DNA from: Apostichopus japonicus
Lineage: Eukaryota > Echinodermata > Holothuroidea > Aspidochirotida > Stichopodidae
Direction of reading: 5' to 3'
Length of the DNA: 64,000 bases
NCBI RefSeq assembly: GCF_037975245.1
Contig: NC_092579.1
Coordinates: forward strand, 15,896,178 to 15,960,177
Numbering within the stretch: the first letter of the stretch is position 1; every line of letters begins with the position of its first letter. The notes beneath the pieces are model-generated. The model was not told the origin of the DNA, made no database searches, and saw nothing but the letters and a program-made list of their open reading frames with translations. Shown piece after piece: positions 50,009-61,878 of the stretch. The position numbers and the translations under genes are program-made.

Positions 50009-50811
50009 ATAATATTACTAATAGTAATACTATTCTACCATAACGTAGAATTTAACACAATAAATATAACTGGATAGGTTTTTCCAACAATGTCAAAGTA
50101 AAATATATGATGAGCAACACTGAAAACAAGTTGTGGGTATATATTCTTGGTATTATTATTAAAAGACACCTCTGAAAGTGGGGTATTGTATTGTAGAGAT
50201 CATAGTCTAGTTCTCTCTAGTTTCCACCATTCAACCCTTTCACATGTGTTGCATGCCAGTACATTCCAATCATAGTAATTAATTAGTGATATGTACAGTA
50301 CTTACCTGTAAACACATACCTTGCATATATATTCTAGTAGAGGGTCATTGTTACTTACCTGTAGGTAAATACCTTACAGTCCTGTATAAATGCCTGAGGT
50401 ATTGTTTTCTTTATAGTTGTTTCTAGGGTGGACCTTCCTGCATTCAAAGGACTCATATGTTTTGATTGGTAACTGTTTTTGTATTATCATTTTAATTGGT
50501 TGAAACACTGATGACCAGCCTCTGTCAGACTGGTCATCAGGTTCTTGTAAATAGTGTGATAGAAAATACAGCAGAGTAGCACAGAACCCCAGTGTGCAGT
50601 TGTCTCTTTTGTTCTTTGATTTTTTCCACTCAGTCTCTACAGTATAACTGTACCTCAGTTTATTTTGTCTCGGGTAATTTACATTATACAATCATAGAAG
50701 TAGGCTACGGTATTGTATGCATTGCCTTTGCCTAATGAAGGCTTACCGATGGTGGCATACTCCTATTAGAGTCTATATCCATCTGCTCGATTGTTCTCAT
50801 GTTTCAGGAAA

Positions 50812-51085
50812 CAAAGTGGCTATTCTTACGACTGTTCGTAAGAATAATTTCCGATTACGCATGCGCAGTTGCTATTTTTATAACAGGAGTACTATTTTTT
50901 ACGACCAGGAGTAACAATAATTTCCGGTTAGTGTTAGGGTTAAGATTGGGCTTTAGGGTTAAAGTTAGGGTTACCCCTACTACATGCGTAGTTGCTTTAT
51001 TTACTTTACTGCGCTTGAATTCGCCTTTGTCGTAAGAATAGTTTATAAATAATTGTTACGACTAGTCGTAAGAATAGCCACAGCC
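50812..51085. mobile_element. MITE, 274 bp, 9-bp TSD TTCAGGAAA, MULE-like
   Basis: Inverted repeats GTGGCTATTCTTACGACT (50816-50833 and 51064-51081) lie four bases inside a direct duplication TTCAGGAAA (50803-50811 and 51086-51094). A 9-bp duplication fits Mutator-like elements. The interior contains degenerate telomere-like TTAGGG words around 50930-50975 and additional TTCGTAAGAATA copies. No ORF of note. Confidence 0.85.
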
Positions 51086-52082
51086 TTCAGGAAAAGTGCC
51101 AAAAAGCAGCAGGAGAACATCTTTTGTGACCTAATTATTGATATATTTTTTTGTGGCTTGCATGTTGTAGAGCATGAATGGAAGTCTATGTGGTGAGAAA
51201 ATTGGGCCAATTGAGGCAATTTTAGTTTTAGACCCCTTTAGGCCTCCTAGGAGAAGCCTAGGAAAATTGTTTACCACTGAGTGAATAGGTTTGTTTACAA
51301 GTGACGAAAAATGCCAGCTCGGATAGCAAAAAATCTACATGGTCATGATACGAAAAACTGATTGTGCCAATAAAGGCTAACTTTTCAGCTATCCGGTGAT
51401 GGGTAGCGTTTAGCTAGTGAAAACGTCTATCTAGACTTAGAGACCACATTACTTTTGTGATTTAGTGTGTAAGTCTATGGGGCTTTTAATGGGCGTATTC
51501 TACCCTAATGCAGGCTTACCGATAGGCAGTATAGGCTGTTAGTGTTATGTAAGAACCAGCCTAGCCTGCTTAGGCTAGGCGCTACAATAAGCGGAAAAGA
51601 TGTCAACAAAGCAGCCTAACGCGCTACTTACTAAATAAGCAGAATTTTACAATTCGCGTCCACTCCCTTTGGTGATCGTAACGATAAGTGTTACTTGCGG
51701 CAATGCTCTACGGAAACGACGACTGAGCCTTGTACAATACTAGTATTACCAGATGAGTCGCAACAAATTTTATTCGTTATAAAATTGTGAGTAATTGGTT
51801 ATGGTTGACTTACTGTTTGATGCATGTATTGCTTGTTTTCATCTACCTGTGTAGAGTACATTGAACTGATTTATATATACGCCGATGAGTGAAAACTAGA
51901 CAGAGCAGTGTAAAGGCAAACTCAGTAACGCATGTACCAAACGTTTAATCAACCATGGATGTGTGCACGGTACCCGAATGTAGTTGGGTCATGACGTATA
52001 GCTAGTCAGGGGTGTATCTAGTGGTGCCGCTAGACACTTGGCTTCTGAGGCCCGCCACAGAATCCTAGGTAGGGGTCAAGGG

Positions 52083-53039
52083 CAGTGGCGTCGCCAAGGG
52101 GTGGCCTGGGGGTCGGGGGTCGGGGCACACACCCTCCCAAAAAAAATCGTGCCTCCCCCAGGTGCCCCCCCCCCATGCAATTTGTAGTGTTAAACAAATA
52201 CTCAAACAAAAACTATATTTACAATGGACTAAACGTATTATGTTCATCAGTAAAACTTCTTACCACCGACCATCACAATAACCAGTTGTTTTATCACAGT
52301 GGTTTTCAACCTTGGGCTCGCGGGCCCATTTGGGCCCGCGAAGCCGATTTTGTGGGCTCGCGAGCATTGCCCCAGTAATGATTAAAAATTGTGGCATTTT
52401 TGGGGGCTGGTGGCGAAGGCACATGATGATGTTTCTTAGGAAGCCTCTTCGATGAAACCTTGTACAACGGGTAAAATTTACTCAACCCTAACCCTATAAG
52501 ACTAGTATAAGAGAATTCGGTGACCCCCACCAACCACTGCACACTACGTATTTACCAAGGTTATGATGTGTGGAAGCCTTGCTTTGTACCATTGCCTTGT
52601 ACCATTGAGGGTTGCAAGAAATCTTTGAGATAGGCTCTAATTGGGCAGTACCTGTCATCTGATCACGGAGGAACATACATAGCTTTGATTGAGTCCCCGG
52701 GTCACTTGTGTCAAGAATACACTAATAAACGCTGTGAAATTGATTTTACGAAGTTGATAACTTTGCAGGGTAGGGTATGGGCTCGCGAGGACGGCTCGGA
52801 AGACAAATTGGGCTCGTGATCGAAAAAAGGTTGAAAACCAAGGTTATCACTAACAAGGTCACAGGGGCCCCGGCGTGAACCACTACTACCCTGCATGAAT
52901 TTAAATTTCATTTTCAATACAGATTGCTGTAAGGACCCTTAATTAATCAAAAATTTCTCAAAGGGGCGTTTTACCCCTCCCCTTATGCCCCTACCCCAGG
53001 GCGTGCCCCCAAAGATTGAAATGTCTGGCGACGCCACTG
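52083..53039. mobile_element. hAT-type element, 957 bp, 8-bp TSD GTCAAGGG
   Basis: Ends are 14-bp perfect inverted repeats CAGTGGCGTCGCCA. The octamer GTCAAGGG is exact on both sides (52075-52082 and 53040-53047). About 546 bp of its length is a second element inserted at 52298. Without the insert and one copied octamer it would be roughly 400 bp, like the other MITEs here. Confidence 0.92.
52298..52843. mobile_element. hAT-type MITE nested in another, about 546 bp
   Basis: The left end (C)AGTGGTTTTCAACCTT and the reverse complement of the right end CCTTGGTTTTCAACCTT are inverted repeats. The direct repeat TTATCAC lies at 52291-52297 and 52844-52850; overlap with the first C leaves one base of ambiguity in the boundaries. 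The sub-ends carry GGGCTCGCGGGCCC words. CAGTGGTTYTCAACC ends are common in hAT MITEs. Being wholly inside 52083-53039, it inserted later. Confidence 0.82.
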
Positions 53040-53422
53040 GTCAAGGGGATGGGGCTATAGAAGCCCCTTGAATCTATGCGGTTTCATCGTTCCCAGTGGT
53101 TAATTCAGCATCAAATCAGCAGAATTTTGGAAGTAGATGTGTTAGTCAAACATAGAAAATTAGTCTGTAGATGCCAAACAGTTTTGTAACTTCCTGCCTA
53201 TTTTTTTGGTGGATTTGGAAAACTTCATTTGTCAGTGGCGGAGAACCGAATATTGGGGGAAGGAGGGGTGAACAGATGCCCGCCCCATCGACGACAAGGG
53301 TAAAGCTTTTACGCCGATGGCAGTTTGAGGGAGTTATATGCAACCTTTAATATTTGATTGCGAGTTAAATTGCACTGAGCAGTTTTCACCAACGTGCCGA
53401 TTCTTATCAATGAAACGAATAC

Positions 53423-53468
53423 GTAGGCCTACCAGGGAGCTGTTAGAGAAGCAGCTCCCTGGGCCTAC
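53423..53468. other. Imperfect hairpin, 17-bp stem
   Basis: GTAGGCC, a three-base bulge, and CAGGGAGCTG pair with CAGCTCCCTGGGCCTAC across a nine-base loop (53443-53451). The stem is GC-rich in an AT-rich context. The function is unknown; it is short for a microRNA precursor. Confidence 0.5.
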
Positions 53469-54285
53469 ACCGACTTTCCAAGCTGTCTTCTGTATAGACC
53501 CCAACTATTTAGCACGCTATCATGGAAAAGTTTCTTGGGATTACGTAACAGACCTGCCTTGGTTGTAAAATGGCCCCTCTTTTTTACCAATTAGTCTGCA
53601 ACGCCTGCCACTTATTTTTGCTTGTATGGTACCTGGTCTTTGTGAGAACGCTGTACAATGTAAAGACATGAACATATTTCCACACAGTGTTTACACAAAG
53701 AGCCTAATGGTGTTAAGAAGCTATGCAGGCTAATTGTAGAGCCTGCGGGTCGTTTTACGACCGTGGCAGGTCGATGACGTAATCACAACATTGTCCTAGC
53801 TACATCGTGCTATAATTGGAGCCAATAAAGCAGATCTTTAACATTCGTTGATTAGTATTATAAAAATGACTTTAGACAGAAATTTAGTTTTTAAAACATA
53901 GTTTCAAGATAATGTAAGAAATTCAGTGCTATAGTTTTGCTTCTATAACATTCTCGTAACCTTCAGAATATGGTAAACCTCCGGAATGCTCCTTTAAAGG
54001 GAAATTGAAGATGACGATAGCTCCTCAGTGCACGCCTAATGTTAACTGACAGCAGTGGCATTTAGAGGTCTACTCTTTAACATATCAAAATTGATCACAT
54101 TATTATTGGAAATGAAAATATATATATATTTTTTTCATCCGATGAATCTATTTATAACAGCGTTTTCGGCAATTACTATAAATACAAAATTGTCGACACG
54201 GTATGTAACGCACGTAACTGGGCGAAAATATATATATATCGACAAAGAAACAAACAACAAGAGGTTGTGGTTTTTCTCATTTTTT

Positions 54286-54533
54286 ATTAGAGTCTTTATA
54301 AAGGTTATTTAAAGAAAAGATCAAACTTATCGTTTCAATTGCATGATAAATTCAACGTTTAGATCTTTATACAGTGAATCAGTGAATATGATTATTACAA
54401 TGAGGTTTTCTATTAGAGTCTTTTTTAAAGGTTTTTGAAAGACAATGTTACACTTATCGTTTCAATTGCATGAGATATTCTACGTATAGAACTATATACA
54501 GTGAATTAGTGAATATGATTATTACAATGAGGT
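54286..54533. repeat. Tandem duplication, period 126 bp
   Basis: Both units begin ATTAGAGTCTTT (54286 and 54412), share CTTATCGTTTCAATTGCATGA and ATATGATTATTACAATGAGG, and differ at scattered positions. No coding content. Confidence 0.9.
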
Positions 54534-55206
54534 CTAATAACTCCACGTTTTCCGCATGTTTATTGCAAGTCGACTGAGCTATACTTCCACGTGCAGGACT
54601 CACATTGTATCTTAACGAAAGTCACCCCGGCAGGACTGAACTGTAATACGATGTAGGCCTACGTCAAAAGCAGTATTTACATAGGCTTATATACTGTATA
54701 CATACATAGCATGTGACCAGGATATACTTATATATATATAAGGAAAATCGTCTCAAAATGGTCACGGACATAGAGGAAAATGAAATCAATGTTACCATTA
54801 CGCTTAATTCAACTGAAGTAGTAACATCTAATGATAACATGGGAGCCAGCATGCAGGCCGGGTATGGGGGTGGGAGGGGGTGGTGCAAGTTGTTGTAAAT
54901 TCTTGTATCCCTGACTTCCGTCGGTTATCTGATAATAATTAACTGAGATAAAGGGAAGAATAAAAGTAGTTGAAATTTTACGATCCCTTTCGTTTGATGT
55001 ACGTATGTTGATTGTTTGATTGACTTCTTTGTTTGAAACTCGAAACTTGTTTGTTTATTTATTGATTGATTAATTGATTATGTATATAACCCCTCCATTC
55101 ATCCTTGATTAATTAATTACTTCATGCATTTATGCATTCTTTCATTCATTTATTCATCCTTCCATCCATCCTCATTCATTCATCCTTCCATCCATTCTCA
55201 TTCGTT

Positions 55207-55350
55207 CAGCCAGTCAGTCAGTCAGTCAGTCAGTCAGTCAGTCAGTCAGTCAGTCAGTCAGTCAGTCAGTCAGTCAGTCAGTCAGTCAGTCAGTCAGTCA
55301 GTCAGTCAGTCAGTCAGTCAGTCAGCCAGTCGGCCAGTCGGTCAGTCAGT
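55207..55350. repeat. (GTCA)n microsatellite, about 144 bp
   Basis: Almost pure GTCA tetranucleotide repeat with variant units (GCCA, GTCG) at its ends, preceded by CATTCATCC-type imperfect repeats at 55130-55205. It generates Ser-Val-Gln repeat ORFs that I do not regard as genes. Confidence 0.97.
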
Positions 55351-55948
55351 TATTCATCCATTCCCTCATTTTGTTTAAGGGAACGTTTTCAATCAATGGT
55401 ATAGATACACACTATAAAGATGGTACATCACCTGTCCTCCCCCCCCCCCCACCACTTGCTACCGGCTTGTATGCGATGCCCTATCAACTATATGACAGTC
55501 ATTGTGGGCGTATTCCTAAACCATCTTATATCATATTGACTGCTAAAACGATGCCGATCAAGTTCAGGTTTAAGTCGTAAATATATTTGTCTGTATCTAT
55601 ATATGAGTATTTATATTTCACTTGTACAAACATATGTTTAGTATATCTATATCTATGCACGGTATATATAAACAAACAATTACATATCGGTCGAATGCAA
55701 CTGTCGGCTATGCGTTTTGGTGACATTAAACATCACGTGTCTTTATAATAACTGCCTATATCACCTTCAATAGATACCGAAAGGTTACAAGAGACACATA
55801 ACATTTCTAATAATATTGAATAAGAACATAGGAAAGAAATGTTTAACAACTATGCTTCATTTAGAGAATGGCTGGATCTGGATCTGGAGTAAGACAAAAA
55901 AAATAAGTTAGTGCGTGAATTGGATAAATATATATATATATACATACA

Positions 55949-55983
55949 TTTGATCTGCACAGAACTTGTAAACTGTCTTGTTA

Positions 55984-56053
<70 letters not shown>

Positions 56054-56088
56054 TAACAAGACAGTTTACAAGTTCTGTGCAGATCAAA
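55949..56088. repeat. Perfect 140-bp palindrome with (TA)n centre
   Basis: A 39-base arm at 55949-55987 (starting TTTGATCTGCACAGAACTTG) is exactly inverted at 56050-56088, with a 62-base TA tract between. Because the TA tract is self-complementary, the entire 140 bp is a perfect palindrome. Confidence 0.92.
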
Positions 56089-56596
56089 GCTTTGTATCCT
56101 CGGCTACAACAAGAGCGGGATTATGAAGGGCGTGGTCATTCGTTTCCATGGCATCATGCGCCTCAGAGTGACTGCAACTAGTAGAGTTGTTCGTATTGGA
56201 ATTCAACAATTGTTTAGCCGATTCATCTTCACCCTATTTGAGGAAAAAAATCAATCAATGAGCTGGTGTCGCAGATATAAACGTATGGCACTGATATCAT
56301 TAATAATACTTTGACTTTCTAGCATGTTTTCAAGCATAATGATGACCTATAGAAAAGAAAATACTTGACACTGCATTTTTAGTAATCTTTCATGATATTT
56401 CTCAACAAATCACGTGATACTTACGCACATAATTGGAACCACCTGATTTGATGTGGTTTAAAGCCTTTATTCCTCCTAGTGATTTACTTGTAAACTATTA
56501 CTGCAGAAAATTTTATTCTGATCCCAAAAGCATACTGCGAAGTCCTTTATTATCATGTGTACCACTCGTTGACGATTATGCGTTAATTTATCGTTC

Positions 56597-56762
56597 CATG
56601 CGCAATTTTGATAGAAATGCATGTGTTTGGTCGACGTACCCAATTTTGATAGACAAGCGCGTGTTTGGTAGACATGCGCAAATTTGATAGTCATTCGCGT
56701 ATTTTTATAGACCGTACGCGCAACTTTCATATAGACATATACGCGTGTTTCGTGGACTGGGT
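56597..56762. repeat. Degenerate CpG-rich tandem repeat, about 34-38 bp unit
   Basis: Units approximate ATGCGCAATTTTGATAG followed by ACATGCGCGTGTTTGGT, repeated about four to five times with much variation (for example 56599, 56640, 56675, 56720). A 174-codon minus-strand ORF crosses it but shows no domain. Confidence 0.6.
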
Positions 56763-59579
56763 GTAATTTTTCCTTGTAAATTTCGTGGAACTGATGTAAC
56801 ATGTTAACAGGCAAAATCAATCTTTCTTCACTGTCATCACGTAAGACATCGCGGGCTATAGAAGGGTTCATGAGAGTGCGGTAGATGGGACCATCCAATA
56901 TTAGATGATAAACGCTTACCCTTACGCTGAACTTTATTAAATATTGCAGTAACAACCCGAACATATAGACAATTGGTAAATATTGCCCAAAAGTGTTCAA
57001 GCAGGCCCCTGTTGAACCTTGAGGTCCTTGCCCTTTTCAGGGGCCAGCATATAGCCACTTTGTCTATCTGCCTATTAGATAATTCAGTATTCTTAGATAA
57101 CGGGTAAAAGCCAGTGCTTTGTTCCCCATCCCAAACATGTTGATACAATTCAATTCCACACAACTATATATGCATTTGATTCTCAACAACTCCATACGCA
57201 GATGAATTAAGGCAGCATGATATCATAATGCAAAGCTGATGACCACAAAAGCACTACAATAACCATTATATTGTTTTCGCCAAAAAAAAGAAGCGCGTTT
57301 TGTTATTTGCGTGAAGTTGTTAAAAAAGCAGGAAAATAGTAGAGATAAGAGAGAGAAAAAGTGAACGGAAGCAGATACAATACCTTGAAGCATTTAATTG
57401 GATAATGAACATGATTAACATATTCTCGCCAACAAGTCATCCCCTTCATATCTACCAGTATAAAAGTAAAAGTAAACAATAACGAGCCAAGAACCCCCTC
57501 TCCCCCTCACCACAACCCCCAGTAGATGCAAGAGTCTAAGTAATATACTTCAAGGTAACAATTTTGTATTATTAATTCAGTTAGAGGATCTCAAAGAAAC
57601 GACATCGAAACCTAAAAAATACCCTTTTTATAGTTTTTATCGTAACATAAATTTCTTCATTTTGAGTTAATAAATTGCCATTTTTATCAACATGCTGTGG
57701 TAATATCCGACTGCAGCATGCATACTATAATTACACATGGGAACCTCACCTTGAAAGACTTGATGTTACAAACAATAACTTGGTTTTTATTTTAACTGAT
57801 GAAGATTATGATGATTCTTCTTCTTATTATTATTATTTAAATAACATGGTTAATTTGTAAGCTTGCATTTTAAGTTTCATATCTACTCTCATGATTACAA
57901 ATTGAGCTTTATTTCATGATTAGCGGAAACTGCAGAGGTGAATGCCAACATTGAATAAATTTCGGCAGAAATTAGCCACAAAATATTGTTGTAGAAATGA
58001 GAATTTGTTTCAAGCATGGCCCTTATAGTCTTCCGTAAAGAATGGTCGATTGATGAAACATTCCTAGCATCCTTGCAAATAAACTTTACAAATACTCTTT
58101 CATAAAGTGTTTCGAGATACTGCAGTTGAAATTGTAATCCAAGCACAAGTGAACTTGAAGCAGGTGTGATGTCACAGTTCTCAACAAAATGCCTTGAAAT
58201 GTTTTTTTTTTTTATAACAATTTTTTTGTGCTGTATTGTTTCGACCATGGGATAGATATTGTTCAAACTTTACTTTGTACCAATGACAGGCTGCAGAGTG
58301 TTCGCATCTCAACTTTAAAGTGGACAGCTTGGAGTCAAATTTTTAGAAAAAAAAGTGCTTGACATCACACCTCCCATTTGCTTCAAGTTTAAGTTTGGTA
58401 CAAAACAAGTCAACTTTAGTTGTTGTGATCTCGAAAACGGCCATAGCAAATTGAATGGAAATTGTAATGTAAATGGATATATATATATATTTATTATTAG
58501 TCCTACTAATATTATCATTATTATTATTATTATTATTATTGCAATTTATATGAATACATACGTTTTATCAATAATCACAAATATTGATGATATAATCTAA
58601 CAGATAATACAAAGGAAAAATGCACATTTTCTTAATTGCAAATCAATGTTAATGAAGAGTTTGTTGAAAAGGTATATAACGTGACTAAAACGGGAACTCA
58701 TCTTTCATAAATAATTCCCTCGAATATGGATTCAGTTATGATGATGCAACTGCTGTACGTGTTCGTGATTACTAATCGAATATATAAATGTTATCTGGAA
58801 ATAGAGCCTTTATGTGAAGCATGTTGCACTATAAGTATTCCATCGAAGTATTTCTTCGCTGTCTAATTTCTTCGCCCACGAGGGGCGTAGGAATGGTGGT
58901 AAAGGGGGGGGGGAGTGTACATAACCCCAATAACTGGCAAATTCCAAACGAATTCGCCATACAAGTGCAAAATAGTGGAGCTTTCCAGGGACTTCGACTT
59001 CGGCTGTCCCCTTCTTTGGTGTCCCACTGTTACCTCCAACCATTCAGAAACAGTGTCACCGTCCCGAAACAGAAAAGCAAAACATCATAAGCCTCTGTTT
59101 GACTTTATAAACATGAAGTTCATTCTTATGTTATACATGGATGGCTGCAGCTTGGTAGTTTTTTTTTTAAACTAAACTTAAAATAGATTGGTGACTTTGG
59201 CGGATATTGAACTACATTTAAAAAGGTATACAAAGCCAACCATCATTTTGAGCTTATTTGACAGAAATGTTCGTGAATAGTTACCTCCATTATAGGTGAA
59301 CAATTCTAAAGGAACTTAGCTTCTACTTCATATTATTAATAGTAAAGCTTATACTATATATGCATAATAATACTCTGGTGGTTTCGTAAAATTATCACAA
59401 ATCCTTTTACTAAAGACACTGTGTTAACCTGTTTTAACCTTTGGAATCATTCCACTCACCTTATCCTGTTATCGGAGTAATAATGATAAAACTAGGTACT
59501 TCAAATGAACATTGTTCGTTATCGACTTAGCACGTACCAGTGCTAATTAGCGGCTAAAGCCGGCAACTCCTCTTCAAAC

Positions 59580-61125
59580 TCACTTCAACTATTTAAGTCA
59601 ACAACTGGTATATAGTTTGACATATATTATGAGCAGTTGAATTCGGTACATAAACAACGTCTAATAATCGACACAAAGCATCGCAGTTTGAAACAGTATA
59701 TAGGGTCATATAAATGTCAACAGAATTCGATATATACACCACTTTAGGTCGGTATTAGACGCTGATGCTTTCTATGTTAAACGCTATTTGTCATTTGAAA
59801 TGGACATGTCTACCAGGTTTAACTCGGTATATAATGTCAGCTGAAGTTGACATCAAACCAGATTAATACTGCATATGTCTGATGACGTCGACATCTACCA
59901 ATTGAAATCGGTAGATGTCAGCTGGAATTCACACTCTAGCAGCTTAAACCCGTAAGTCATCTAAGTCGACATATATCGCTTTAATTTGGTACATGTAGCT
60001 AAATGCGACATATGACAGTTAAATTGGTTCATGTCAGCTCAAGTCGACATATACTAGTTTAAATCGGTTCATGTCAGCTCAGGTCGACATATACTAGTTT
60101 AAATCGGTTCATGTCAGCTCAAGTCGACATATACTAGTTTAAATCGGTTTATATCAGCTCAGGTCGATATATACTAGTTTAAATCGGTTCATGTCAGCTC
60201 AAGTCGACATATACTAGTTTAAATTGGTTCATGTCAGCTCAAGTCGACAAATACTAGTTTAAATCGGTTCATGTCAGCTCAAGTCGACATATACTAGTTT
60301 AAATTGGTTCATGTCAGCTCAAGTCGACATACACTAGTTTAAATTGGTTTATATCAGCTCAAGTCGATATATACTAGTTTAAATTGGTTCATGTCAGCTC
60401 AAGTCGACATATACTAGTTTAAATTGGTTCATGTCAGCTCATGTCGACATACACTAGTTTAAATTGGTTTATATCAGCTCAAGTCGATATATACTAGTTT
60501 AAATTGGTTCATGTCAGCTCAAGTCGACATACACTAGTTTAAATTGGTTTATATCAGCTCAAGTCGATATATACTAGTTCAAATTGGTTCATGTCATCTC
60601 AAGTCGACAAATACTAGTTTAAATCGGTTCATGTCATCTCAATTAGTCGACATATACTAGTTTAAATCGGTTCATGTCAGCTCAGGTCGACATATACTAG
60701 TTTAAATCGGTTCATGTCAGCTCAAGTCGACATATACTAGTTTAAATCGGTTCATGTCAGCTCAAGTCGACATATACTAGTTTAAATCGGTTCATGTCAT
60801 CTCAATAAGTCGACATATACTAGTTTAAATCGGCTCATGTCAGCTCAAGTCGACATATACTAGTTTTAATCGGTTCATTTACAGCTCAAGTCGACATATA
60901 CTAGTTTAAATCGGTTCATTTACAGCTCAAGTCGACATATACTAGTTTTAATCGGTAAATGTCAGCTCAAGTCGACATATACTAGTTTAAATCGGTTCAT
61001 TTACAGCTCAAGTCGGCATATACTAGTTTAAATCGGTTCATGTCAGCTGAAGTCGACATATACTAGTTTAAATCGGTTCATGTCAGCTGAAGTCGACACT
61101 CACCATTACCAGTTAAATCGGCAGT
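59580..61125. repeat. Satellite array, 40-bp unit, degenerate at left edge
   Basis: From about 60000 to 61105 a 40-bp unit (TTTAAATCGGTTCATGTCAG then CTCAAGTCGACATATACTAG) repeats head to tail roughly 27 times with few changes; some units carry 1-3-base insertions (TTTACAGCTC, AATTAGTCGAC). From 59580 to 60000 strongly diverged, irregular units with the same GTCGACAT / GTCAGCT words precede it, and one or two diverged units end it near 61125. It lies just 3' of the OATP exons. Confidence 0.95.
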
Positions 61126-61273
61126 AGAAACGAAAGCAAAAGCGGTGACATGAAGTTAGATGAAAAGCTTTAGCATATTGCAACAAACTGAGAGTAAATG
61201 ATTAGCTACACCTATATGATTGTGATGGTATGTTAATGTGTTGCTATGGATAGGGGTCTCTTGAAGCTTCGGT

Positions 61274-61878
61274 TCAGATATTACTCACCCTTGATCTTTT
61301 ACTAAAACATACAAGACATAGCGTCAGTAGGGCTAACAAAAAAGAAGTGGTCGCGAAAATCGTCGACAATCCGAAAAGTAAAATTCTCAACTTCACTACG
61401 TCATAGACGAGACAGTTACCGGTTATACCGCACGAAGTTTGAAATAGCAGACAACTTTTATCAAATAGGATCCCGTAGATTACAGGGCCCGGTGCAGTTA
61501 CTAGGAGAAAAAAAGGAGAAGCAGAATAAACAATTATTAACAAAAAATATGAAATTTGTAAACTATTTTTGGTTCCATGGCTCGTAAAACTGTTAGATTC
61601 GTCGTTTTCTCAAGCACTCGGCGGATATCCAGTTTTACAAGAGACGATGAAGAGGACCCCAAAAAGGTCAGGTGGGAGGGTTGAGAAAATAGGATTTCGT
61701 CCTCCCACCCCCATCACCCTGCCCAAAGGAAAACACGTTCAAAGGTTAACAGCATATCTGAGACCACATGGTTAGAAGAGGTTGACCCTTTTTTAATGTT
61801 TCAAACAACTTACCTAAAAATCGCTTAACAAATTTATCGAAACCTTGAATCATTGCGCGGTCTCTTTCTTCAACGTAT
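61274..61878 (-). CDS. OATP/SLCO organic anion transporter, two exons near the C-terminus (partial)
   Basis: Exon 61878-61814 encodes YVEERDRAMIQGFDKFVKRFL, matching the VDE..R....G......R.L segment that precedes the last helices of OATPs. Exon 61500 to 61289 or 61274 follows in phase (the split codon becomes Val) and holds PGPVIYGILFDKSC, then CGITGNC and Y, the cysteine-bearing family signature, and a final hydrophobic helix (FGLSTIFATTSFLLALLTLCLVC). OATPs are 12-helix plasma-membrane importers of amphipathic anions. The second exon either continues through a good donor (GTGAGT at 61288-61283) or ends at an in-frame TGA at 61276-61274. Upstream exons, including the Kazal-type loop, were not found before the right edge. 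The member of the family cannot be decided. Confidence 0.85.

Larger units (their letters stand above)
49058..52082. other. Non-coding stretch with two small elements
   Basis: Just upstream of the PPxY gene, an octamer ATGCAAAT lies at 49075-49082 and an ATATATA word near 49101, either of which might be promoter elements. Further on are the foldback element at 49845-50008 and a MITE at 50812-51085. No other exon was recognised. Confidence 0.5.
53040..59578. other. Non-coding stretch, repeats only
   Basis: I find no exon with recognisable protein similarity. ORFs on both strands in 55.1-56.1 kb are products of microsatellites. The features listed separately are a hairpin (53423), a 126-bp duplication (54286), a GTCA array (55207), a palindrome (55949) and a CpG-rich degenerate repeat (56597). 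Downstream exons of the OATP gene could lie at the right end but none was identified. Confidence 0.5.

Noticed and set aside
53225-53260. CAGTGGCGGAGAACC as the left end of another hAT MITE
   Set aside because: No partner end and no flanking octamer repeat found; kept only as a possible fragment.
55124-55404. Overlapping ORFs with Ser-Val-Gln repeats
   Set aside because: Translation of a GTCA microsatellite, open in several frames.
56476-57163. Minus-strand ORFs of 174 and 108 codons
   Set aside because: One crosses a degenerate tandem repeat; they show no recognisable domain or shared splice phase, so they are probably chance ORFs.
60000-61105. Regular repeats resembling a CRISPR array
   Set aside because: Units are contiguous 40-mers with no unique spacers, in animal DNA; it is a satellite.
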